Shown here: piece after piece, positions 15,193-22,469 of the stretch
Numbering within the stretch: position 1 is the stretch's first letter
How the letters are laid out: every line of letters starts with the position of its first letter
NCBI RefSeq assembly: GCF_049366555.1
Contig: NZ_JBMMGT010000032.1
Location: 1-24,451, forward strand
DNA: 24,451 bases
Direction: 5' to 3'
DNA from: Avibacterium volantium_A
Lineage (GTDB): Bacteria; Pseudomonadota; Gammaproteobacteria; Enterobacterales; Pasteurellaceae
Position numbers and translations under genes: made by a program
The notes under the pieces: model-generated
Databases searched by the model: none
What the model was told of the DNA's origin: nothing
Seen by the model: only the letters and a program-made list of their open reading frames with translations

Positions 15193-15223
15193 GATAAGTT
15201 TAACTCCGACAGGAGCAAAATCT

Positions 15224-18200
15224 GTGAAAGACTTAGTTAAGTTTTTAAAAGCACAATCTAAATCCAGCGAAGATTTTGATGTGATCAAAATTGGTTTAGC
15301 CTCACCGGATATGATCCGTTCTTGGTCATTTGGTGAAGTTAAGAAACCTGAAACCATCAACTACCGTACGTTTAAACCAGAGCGTGACGGGCTTTTCTGT
15401 GCGCGTATTTTCGGGCCAGTGAAAGACTACGAATGTTTATGCGGAAAATATAAACGCTTAAAACACCGTGGGGTAATTTGTGAAAAATGTGGCGTAGAAG
15501 TGACACAAGCAAAAGTTCGCCGTGAACGTATGGGGCATATTGAGCTTGCTTCACCTGTTGCTCATATCTGGTTCTTAAAATCTTTACCGTCCCGTATCGG
15601 CTTATTATTAGATATGCCGTTGCGTGATATTGAACGTGTACTTTATTTTGAATCTTACATTGTTACTGAGCCGGGAATGACTGATCTTGAAAAAGGTCAA
15701 TTATTAACGGAAGAACAATATATGGACGCAGAAGACCGTTGGGGCGATGAATTTGAAGCCAAAATGGGTGCGGAAGCGATCCAAGCGTTATTGCGTGATA
15801 TGGATCTAGAAGTGGAATGTGAAACCTTGCGTGAAGAATTGCAAGAAACCAATTCAGAAACTAAACGCAAAAAAATCACTAAACGCTTAAAATTATTAGA
15901 ATCTTTCATTCAATCAGGCAATAAACCTGAATGGATGGTGATGACCGTATTGCCAGTGTTACCACCAGATTTACGTCCATTAGTTCCACTTGATGGCGGA
16001 CGTTTTGCTACTTCAGATTTGAACGATTTATATCGCCGAGTGATCAACCGTAATAACCGTTTAAAACGCTTATTAGACTTGATCGCGCCAGATATTATTG
16101 TGCGTAACGAAAAACGTATGCTACAAGAATCTGTTGATGCGTTATTGGATAATGGTCGCCGTGGCCGTGCAATTACCGGTTCTAACCGCCGCCCATTGAA
16201 ATCACTTGCGGATATGATCAAAGGTAAACAAGGTCGTTTCCGTCAAAACTTATTGGGTAAACGTGTAGATTACTCAGGCCGTTCTGTAATCACCGTAGGG
16301 CCATACTTACATCTACATCAATGTGGTTTACCGAAAAAAATGGCGTTGGAATTATTCCGTCCATTTATTTATGCCAAATTAGAAAGCCGTGGCTTTGCAA
16401 CTACAATCAAAGCAGCGAAGAAAATGGTTGAGCGTGAAGACGCAATCGTATGGGATATTTTGGCAGAAGTAATTCGTGAACACCCAATCCTATTGAACCG
16501 TGCGCCAACCTTGCACCGTTTGGGTATTCAAGCCTTTGAGCCGATCTTAATTGAAGGTAAAGCGATTCAATTGCACCCATTAGTGTGTGCGGCGTTCAAC
16601 GCGGACTTCGATGGTGACCAAATGGCGGTTCACGTGCCATTAACCCTTGAAGCACAGCTTGAAGCGCGCGCTTTAATGATGTCAACCAACAACATTCTTT
16701 CACCAGCAAATGGTGAGCCGATTATCGTACCATCACAGGACGTTGTATTAGGTCTTTACTATATGACCCGTGATAAAGTGAACGGTAAAGGCGAAGGAAT
16801 GTTATTGCAAGATCCACGCGAAGCAGAGAAAGCTTATCGTACAGGTCAAGCGGAATTACATTCTCGTGTGAAAGTGCGTATCACAGAATATGTGAAAGAT
16901 GCCTCTAACGAATTTGTGCCACAAACCACGCTTGTGGATACCACAATTGGCCGTGCCATTTTATGGATGATCGCACCAAAAGGTATGCCATTTAGCTTGT
17001 TCAACCAAACCTTAGGCAAAAAAGCGATTTCTAAATTAATTAATGAAAGCTATCGCCGTCTAGGATTGAAAGCGAGCGTAATGTTTGCTGACCAAATTAT
17101 GTACACCGGTTTTGCTTACGCAGCACGTTCTGGTTCATCAGTAGGTATTGACGATATGGTGATCCCGGCGAAGAAATACGAAATTATTTCTGCGGCAGAA
17201 CAAGAAGTGGCTGAAATCCAAGAGCAGTTCCAGTCAGGTTTGGTAACAGCAGGTGAGCGTTATAATAAAGTAATCGATATTTGGGCGGCGGCGAATGAGC
17301 GCGTAGCCAAAGCGATGATGGAAAACCTCTCTCAAGAAGAAGTGGTAAACCGTGAAGGCGAACTAGAAAAACAAGCTTCATTTAACAGCATCTTTATGAT
17401 GGCAGATTCTGGAGCGCGTGGTTCTGCCGCACAGATTCGTCAGCTTGCAGGTATGCGTGGTTTGATGGCGCGTCCAGACGGCTCAATTATCGAAACACCA
17501 ATTACCGCAAACTTCCGTGAAGGTTTGAACGTACTTCAGTACTTTATTTCAACCCACGGTGCGCGTAAAGGTTTGGCTGATACGGCATTAAAAACTGCGA
17601 ACTCTGGTTACTTAACCCGCCGTTTAGTAGATGTGGCACAAGATTTAGTAATCATCGAAGATGACTGTGGCACTTACGAAGGTATCGTAATGACCCCATT
17701 AATCGAGGGGGGAGATGTAAAAGAACCTCTGCGTGATCGTGTGTTAGGTCGTGTGGCGGCAGAAGACATCTTAAAACCGGGTACAGACGAAGTTTTAATT
17801 CCGCGTAATACTTTATTAGATGAAAAACTTTGTGATCTGATTGATGAAAATTCCGTAGATAGCATCAAGGTACGCTCTGTTGTAACCTGTGACACCAACT
17901 TTGGTGTGTGTGCGAAATGTTACGGACGCGATCTTGCACGCGGACACCTTATCAACCAAGGTGAAGCCGTTGGGGTTATCGCTGCGCAATCAATCGGTGA
18001 GCCGGGTACACAGCTAACGATGCGTACGTTCCATATCGGTGGTGCGGCATCTGCGGCTGCGAAAGAATCAAGCATTCAAGTTAAGAATAACGGTACGTTA
18101 CGTTTAGCCAACGTGAAATTCGTAACGAACAAAGAAGGCAAACTGGTCTTAACTTCGCGTAACACGGAATTAACCATTATTGACGCATTTGGCCGTACCA

Positions 18201-19486
18201 AAGAGCATTATAAAGTGCCTTATGGTGCAGTGTTAAACAAAGCAGATGGTGATGAAGTGAACGCGGGCGAAACCGTAGCGAACTGGGATCCACATACAAT
18301 GCCTGTGGTTTCTGAAGTATCAGGTTTCGTGAAATTCGTAGATATTACTGACGGTGTAACTGTAACTCGTCAAACTGATGAATTAACTGGTTTATCTTCA
18401 ATCGTAGTACAAGATGTGGGTGAACGTGCAACAGCAGGTAAGGATTTACGTCCAACCATCAAACTTGTTGATGCGCAAGGCAACGACATTCTTGTTGCAG
18501 GTTCAGATATACCTGCACAGTACACTTTACCGGGTAAAGCGATTGTTACTCTTGAAGATGGTGCGGAAGTTCACGTGGGGGATTCTCTTGCGCGTATTCC
18601 ACAAGAATCAGCGGGAACAAAAGATATTACCGGTGGTCTTCCACGCGTAGCGGATCTCTTTGAAGCGCGTAAACCGAAAGAGCCTGCAATCCTAGCAGAA
18701 ATTTCGGGTATTGTTTCCTTCGGTAAAGAAACCAAAGGTAAACGCCGCTTACTCATCACGCCAACTGAGGGTGAAGTGTACGAAGAAATGATTCCAAAAT
18801 GGCGTCAGCTCAACGTATTTGAAGGCGAAATGGTAGAACGTGGGGATCTCATTTCTGATGGAGCAGAAACGCCACACGATATTCTACGCTTGCGCGGTGT
18901 ACACGCAGTAACAGATTACATCGTAAACGAAGTGCAAGAAGTTTACCGCTTACAAGGGGTAAAAATTAACGATAAACATATCGAAGTTATCGTTCGCCAA
19001 ATGTTGCGTAAAGCCATCATCACCAAGGCTTATGACTCTGAGTTCTTAGAGGGTGAGCAAGTGGAAGTGGCACGCGTGAAAATGGTTAACCAAAAACGTG
19101 AAGCAGAAGGTAAACCATTGGTTGAGTTTGAGCGTGAGTTATTGGGTATCACCAAAGCCTCATTGGCGACAGAATCCTTTATCTCAGCGGCCTCATTCCA
19201 AGAAACCACCCGCGTGCTTACAGAAGCCGCAGTGGCAGGTAAACGTGATGAGTTGCGTGGCTTGAAAGAGAACGTTATCGTTGGGCGTTTGATTCCAGCA
19301 GGTACAGGTTTTGCGTATCACCAACAACGCCAGAAAAACCGTGCAGCAGGTATCATTGAGCCTGAACAGCCAACCAAAGCATCAACCATTTCTGATGAAG
19401 AAATTGCGTCAGAATTTACATTTACCGCAGACGATGCAACCGCAAGTCTTGCTGAAATGTTAAATATGGCAGAAGATGCAGAATAA
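15224..19486 (+). CDS. rpoC: RNA polymerase beta' subunit
   Basis: Beta' carries the catalytic magnesium and the clamp. I choose the GTG at 15224: AGGAG (15211-15215) is 8 bases upstream, and the protein then begins MKDLVKFLKAQ as E. coli RpoC does, also from GTG. An in-frame GTG at 15161 lies inside the uptake-signal hairpin and is rejected. The product has 1420 residues (E. coli 1407). Visible: the first zinc site (CLCGKYKR...CEKCG, about 71-89), the catalytic NADFDGDQMAVH with Asp461, Asp463 and Asp465, the second zinc site (CDTNFGVCAKCYGRD) and the bridge/trigger segments including GEPGTQLTMRTFH. The extra length is mainly a C-terminal acidic extension before ATASLAEML. A terminator follows. 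Confidence 0.99.
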   Translation: MKDLVKFLKAQSKSSEDFDVIKIGLASPDMIRSWSFGEVKKPETINYRTFKPERDGLFCARIFGPVKDYECLCGKYKRLKHRGVICEKCGVEVTQAKVRRERMGHIELASPVAHIWFLKSLPSRIGLLLDMPLRDIERVLYFESYIVTEPGMTDLEKGQLLTEEQYMDAEDRWGDEFEAKMGAEAIQALLRDMDLEVECETLREELQETNSETKRKKITKRLKLLESFIQSGNKPEWMVMTVLPVLPPDLRPLVPLDGGRFATSDLNDLYRRVINRNNRLKRLLDLIAPDIIVRNEKRMLQESVDALLDNGRRGRAITGSNRRPLKSLADMIKGKQGRFRQNLLGKRVDYSGRSVITVGPYLHLHQCGLPKKMALELFRPFIYAKLESRGFATTIKAAKKMVEREDAIVWDILAEVIREHPILLNRAPTLHRLGIQAFEPILIEGKAIQLHPLVCAAFNADFDGDQMAVHVPLTLEAQLEARALMMSTNNILSPANGEPIIVPSQDVVLGLYYMTRDKVNGKGEGMLLQDPREAEKAYRTGQAELHSRVKVRITEYVKDASNEFVPQTTLVDTTIGRAILWMIAPKGMPFSLFNQTLGKKAISKLINESYRRLGLKASVMFADQIMYTGFAYAARSGSSVGIDDMVIPAKKYEIISAAEQEVAEIQEQFQSGLVTAGERYNKVIDIWAAANERVAKAMMENLSQEEVVNREGELEKQASFNSIFMMADSGARGSAAQIRQLAGMRGLMARPDGSIIETPITANFREGLNVLQYFISTHGARKGLADTALKTANSGYLTRRLVDVAQDLVIIEDDCGTYEGIVMTPLIEGGDVKEPLRDRVLGRVAAEDILKPGTDEVLIPRNTLLDEKLCDLIDENSVDSIKVRSVVTCDTNFGVCAKCYGRDLARGHLINQGEAVGVIAAQSIGEPGTQLTMRTFHIGGAASAAAKESSIQVKNNGTLRLANVKFVTNKEGKLVLTSRNTELTIIDAFGRTKEHYKVPYGAVLNKADGDEVNAGETVANWDPHTMPVVSEVSGFVKFVDITDGVTVTRQTDELTGLSSIVVQDVGERATAGKDLRPTIKLVDAQGNDILVAGSDIPAQYTLPGKAIVTLEDGAEVHVGDSLARIPQESAGTKDITGGLPRVADLFEARKPKEPAILAEISGIVSFGKETKGKRRLLITPTEGEVYEEMIPKWRQLNVFEGEMVERGDLISDGAETPHDILRLRGVHAVTDYIVNEVQEVYRLQGVKINDKHIEVIVRQMLRKAIITKAYDSEFLEGEQVEVARVKMVNQKREAEGKPLVEFERELLGITKASLATESFISAASFQETTRVLTEAAVAGKRDELRGLKENVIVGRLIPAGTGFAYHQQRQKNRAAGIIEPEQPTKASTISDEEIASEFTFTADDATASLAEMLNMAEDAE

Positions 19487-19502
19487 TCGCTAACAAGCAA
19501 CC

Positions 19503-19532
19503 AAAAGCCCGAACATCGTGTCGGGCTTTTTT
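19503..19532 (+). terminator. Intrinsic terminator of rpoBC
   Basis: AAAAGCCCGA (19503-19512) pairs with TCGGGCTTTT (19521-19530), followed by two further T. It lies 16 bases after the rpoC stop. Confidence 0.93.
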
Positions 19533-19547
19533 ATTTGCACGAATAAA

Positions 19548-19587
19548 TAAGTGCGGTGAAAAAATCAAAAATTTTCTACCGCACTTA
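19548..19587 (+). repeat. Inverted uptake-signal pair downstream of rpoC (first)
   Basis: TAAGTGCGGT (19548-19557) pairs with ACCGCACTTA (19578-19587); the AT-rich interior can pair partly. Its layout and interior resemble the pair between rpoB and rpoC. Confidence 0.88.
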
Positions 19588-19670
19588 GCAAATAAACCGA
19601 TTTTAATAATGAATAGAACAGAATATATTGGCTGGTATTACCGAGTTTTGTATGCTTAACAAAGCACATA

Positions 19671-19708
19671 AAGTGCGGTGAAAAATTCATAAATTTTCCA
19701 CCGCACTT
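19671..19708 (+). repeat. Inverted uptake-signal pair downstream of rpoC (second)
   Basis: AAGTGCGGTG (19671-19680) pairs with CACCGCACTT (19699-19708), with an AT-rich interior like the first pair, whose start is 122 bases upstream. The 84 bases between the two pairs hold no gene I can see. Confidence 0.88.
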
Positions 19709-19751
19709 AAAAAATTATCTTAGCCAAACTTTTCTGCTTAATTTCTATAAA

Positions 19752-19773
19752 ATTGCTTTATTTTCAAAGCAAT
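19752..19773 (+). repeat. Inverted repeat upstream of satP
   Basis: ATTGCTTT (19752-19759) and AAAGCAAT (19766-19773) form a perfect 8-bp inverted repeat around ATTTTC. A possible -10 CATAAT lies at 19780-19785, but no good -35 is in register. It could be an operator or a leader hairpin; undecided. Confidence 0.4.
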
Positions 19774-19821
19774 ATCAAGCATAATCCGCCCTTTGATTTT
19801 ATTAACAAACTAGGAAAACAA

Positions 19822-20379
19822 ATGACAACTCAAACAACAGAAAAATTGGCAAACCCAGGCCCATTAGGGTTATGCGGTTTTGCTTTAACTACTTGGCTAT
19901 TAAGTTTAATTAACGCAGGCATTTTTGATAAACAAGACGGCATTTCTATTGTGCTTGCAATGGCATTCGCGTTTGGTGGAACGGCACAATTAATCGCAGG
20001 CATTATGGAATACCGCAAAGGCAACACCTTTGGCTTCACGGCCTTTATCAGCTACGGATCATTTTGGTGGTCTTGGGCATTGTTCGTACAATTTATGCCA
20101 ACAGCCAGCCCTGCATTTTTAGGCTGCTATCTAGCCGCGTGGGGAACATTCACCTTAATGATGTTCATCGCCTCTTTCAGTAAACCCAAAGCCCTGCGTG
20201 TAGTGTTCTTTTTCTTAGTATTAACCTTCTACGCACTAGCAATCGGTGATGGTTTTGGCTATCACGGCTTAGTACAAATCGGCGGCTTCCTAGGCCTAAT
20301 CACCGCGCTCAGCGCTTTCTACCTCGCCGCAGCAGAAATGATCAACGAAAATTTCGGTAGAGAGGTTTTACCGATTTAG
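19822..20379 (+). CDS. satP: Acetate/succinate:proton symporter (SatP/YaaH family)
   Basis: An inner-membrane carrier of the GPR1/FUN34/YaaH family, known in E. coli to import acetate and succinate. I place the start at ATG 19822, with AGGA (19812-19815) upstream; the protein is then 185 residues, close to E. coli SatP (188). The family signature NPGPLGL lies at about residues 11-17, followed by six hydrophobic segments. Other conserved parts are GGTAQLIAGIMEYRKGNTFG and YGSFWWSWA, and the end FGREVLPI matches closely. It appears monocistronic and converges on the minus-strand polysaccharide genes. The substrate is inferred from the family. Confidence 0.93.
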   Translation: MTTQTTEKLANPGPLGLCGFALTTWLLSLINAGIFDKQDGISIVLAMAFAFGGTAQLIAGIMEYRKGNTFGFTAFISYGSFWWSWALFVQFMPTASPAFLGCYLAAWGTFTLMMFIASFSKPKALRVVFFFLVLTFYALAIGDGFGYHGLVQIGGFLGLITALSAFYLAAAEMINENFGREVLPI

Positions 20380-20389
20380 TTTGTTGTAT

Positions 20390-20423
20390 GGAATAAATAA
20401 TGTTTATTTGCATTATTTATTCC
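20390..20423. repeat. 12-bp inverted repeat between convergent genes
   Basis: GGAATAAATAAT (20390-20401) pairs perfectly with ATTATTTATTCC (20412-20423) around a 10-base loop. It includes the last codons and stop of the minus-strand glycosyltransferase. Neither side has a T run, so it is at best a weak bidirectional terminator or a 3' stabilising stem. Confidence 0.55.
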
Positions 20424-21339
20424 AGTATTGTTTATGCATACTGAAGAATCGAATAAACGTTTTCGGTAATATACCGTAATAAGTGCCCAATTTATATCCA
20501 ACAAATTTGAGTAAGGTCGTAAATATTGCTCTAGGAATCCAAAAAGGAGCATTTTTTGTTAGATATTTCATTTCAGATAGTACAAATCGCCGCCCTTCAC
20601 CTGTTGGCTTGCCAAATTTTTCTTGTATCCAATTTTCTTGTTTTTGAAAGACACCCGTATCAAAATAACGTTTAAATTCCTGCCAAGGAGTGTAGTTATG
20701 GGAGTGATGTACTGTGGCTTTAGCAGAATAAGCAATCTTATATCCAGCCCCAATAATTCTTGCGGCTAAATGCATATCTTCTGCCATAATTACATTATCG
20801 GGAAATCCTCCTAGTTCTTTAAATAAAGAGGCTCGATATGCAGCAAAAGAATTAGAGATAAATACTGTTTTTATCCCTAGCCTAGCAATATCTTCTTGGC
20901 TTTTTATTATTGTCTTGTCTGGGTAGTTGAATAAGCGAGCATGTGCAGCTAATGGACTTGCATCTTTATGGGGAAGTTGACGGCCATACACAGCACCTAC
21001 TTGAGAATCTGAAAATGGTTCAATAATTTTTTGCAGGCTAAAGGGCGATGAGAGCAGCGCATCTTGTGTTAGAAAAACGAAAATATCGGCGTCCTTAGAC
21101 AAGGAGGCTGATAAATTTCTCGTGCCACCATGATTAAACTCACGAGTAGGAATAACAGTTACCTCAAAATTAGCCTGCTTAGATAATTCAATAGTTTTAT
21201 CGCGAGAAGAAGAGTCGATAATAATAACTTTATCTGCTTTTAATTTCTGCTGTTGATAAGATTGAATCCAAGATTTCCACAGTTCACCAGCATTATAAGT
21301 GGGAACAAATAGAGCTATTTTCATAGCAATCCATGTCAT
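20413..21339 (-). CDS. GT2 glycosyltransferase, rhamnosyltransferase-like
   Basis: Probably transfers a sugar, likely rhamnose, to a growing surface polysaccharide on the cytoplasmic side of the inner membrane. The GT-A fold opens with MKIALFVPTYNAGE, then IIIDSSSRDKT, and FLTQDA takes the place of the usual metal-binding DxD. The segments FNHGGTRN, GRQLPHKDASPLAAHARLFNYP and MAEDMHLAARI are characteristic of RfbN-type dTDP-rhamnosyltransferases as I know them. Translated from ATG 21339 (308 residues), it overlaps the manC stop by ATGA, implying coupling; ATG 21324, directly before MKIALF, is an alternative (303 residues). Donor and acceptor sugars cannot be read from the sequence. Confidence 0.85.
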   Translation of the reverse strand: MTWIAMKIALFVPTYNAGELWKSWIQSYQQQKLKADKVIIIDSSSRDKTIELSKQANFEVTVIPTREFNHGGTRNLSASLSKDADIFVFLTQDALLSSPFSLQKIIEPFSDSQVGAVYGRQLPHKDASPLAAHARLFNYPDKTIIKSQEDIARLGIKTVFISNSFAAYRASLFKELGGFPDNVIMAEDMHLAARIIGAGYKIAYSAKATVHHSHNYTPWQEFKRYFDTGVFQKQENWIQEKFGKPTGEGRRFVLSEMKYLTKNAPFWIPRAIFTTLLKFVGYKLGTYYGILPKTFIRFFSMHKQYWNK

Positions 21340-22448
21340 TTATATTTGCATTTTCCTAGACTATCCAAGCGTTCTACTACTTGTTTTATTTTTTGAGTAC
21401 TATCTTTTTCTGCAATTAGTAAAACATCTTTCGTTTGTATGATGATTAGATCTTTAATACCTACCGTTGAAATTACTCCATGTTCTGAAAATATATAATT
21501 ATTATTGCTTTCTAATGTGATTATATCTCCTTGTAAAACATTACCATCATTATTTTTTTCAGAAATATCCCATAATGAACTCCATGACCCTACATCATTC
21601 CACCCAATATCTATTGGTATCACAATTGATTTTTTTGTTCTTTCCATTACAGCATAATCAATAGAGTCCTGAGGACAGTTTTCATATGAACTATCTTTTA
21701 TTCGTATAAATTTATCATCCTGTATTGCGTCATTAATAGAAAGTTTACAAACATCATAAATATCAGGTCTATATTTTTTTAATTCATCAAGATAAGTCTG
21801 AGCTGTAAACATAAAAATTCCACTGTTCCAGAAATATCGACCACTATTTATATATTCTTGTGCTATTTGATAATTAGGTTTTTCAACAAACTTCTCCACT
21901 AAAAAACTATTTTTATAAAAATAATCTCCTTTCTTAATATATCCATATCCAGTTTCAGGCTTATTAGGTTTAATTCCAAAAGTTAGCAAGATATTTTTTT
22001 CTGTATAGTTTTTATATGTGTTAATAGTATCGCAGAAAGTATCCATATCTTGGATAAAATGATCAGCTGCTAATATTAAAATTATTGCTGATTTATTCTT
22101 GCTGGTTAAATAAAACGAAGCGAGGGCGGCTGCTGGAGCCGTATTTTTTCCAAATGGTTCTAATATTATACTAGACTCTGTTTCACCTATTTCTCTAAGC
22201 TGCTCTTTAACAATAAAGCGATGAGCATCATTACAGATTACTAAAGGAGGTTGGCAATTTTTTATTTTTTCTAATCTTTTTATCGTTGTTTGTAGCATGG
22301 ATAGTTCATTATTTCCAAATTTTAAGAATTGTTTCGGATATGACTCCCTAGACAGCGGCCATAGTCTAGACCCCGTCCCTCCTGCTAATATCACTGGGTA
22401 TATTGGAACAGAAAAATCTTCATTTTCCATATTATTATATTCAAGCAT
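21336..22448 (-). CDS. manC: Mannose-1-phosphate guanylyltransferase lacking the isomerase domain
   Basis: Makes GDP-mannose from mannose 1-phosphate and GTP, supplying mannose or derived sugars to surface polysaccharide. The nucleotidyltransferase signature LAGGTGSRLWPLSRESYPKQ spans residues 21-40; VEKFVEKPN, WNSGIFMF and GWNDVGSW follow. With 370 residues it ends after the left-handed-helix region (QGDIITLESNNNYIFSEHG...). The C-terminal cupin phosphomannose isomerase domain of the bifunctional 470-480-residue ManC/AlgA form is missing, and the ATGA overlap with the next gene leaves no room for a remnant. The isomerase step therefore probably depends on a ManA elsewhere. AGGAA lies about 11 bases before the start. 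Base composition is markedly AT-rich. Confidence 0.88.
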   Translation of the reverse strand: MLEYNNMENEDFSVPIYPVILAGGTGSRLWPLSRESYPKQFLKFGNNELSMLQTTIKRLEKIKNCQPPLVICNDAHRFIVKEQLREIGETESSIILEPFGKNTAPAAALASFYLTSKNKSAIILILAADHFIQDMDTFCDTINTYKNYTEKNILLTFGIKPNKPETGYGYIKKGDYFYKNSFLVEKFVEKPNYQIAQEYINSGRYFWNSGIFMFTAQTYLDELKKYRPDIYDVCKLSINDAIQDDKFIRIKDSSYENCPQDSIDYAVMERTKKSIVIPIDIGWNDVGSWSSLWDISEKNNDGNVLQGDIITLESNNNYIFSEHGVISTVGIKDLIIIQTKDVLLIAEKDSTQKIKQVVERLDSLGKCKYK

Positions 22449-22469
22449 ATTATTTCATTTCCTTATTGG

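Noticed and set aside
15161..15223. In-frame GTG at 15161 as an upstream start for rpoC
   Set aside because: It lies inside the uptake-signal hairpin and has no ribosome-binding site. GTG 15224 has AGGAG at the right distance and yields the conserved MKDLVKFL start.
19753..19821. Longer satP reading frame starting upstream at 19753
   Set aside because: The added 23 residues run through an inverted repeat and resemble no SatP. ATG 19822 has AGGA upstream and gives the family length.
20390..20423. The 12-bp inverted repeat as a standard bidirectional terminator
   Set aside because: The stem is almost all A-T and neither strand has a T run after it; kept only as an inverted repeat.
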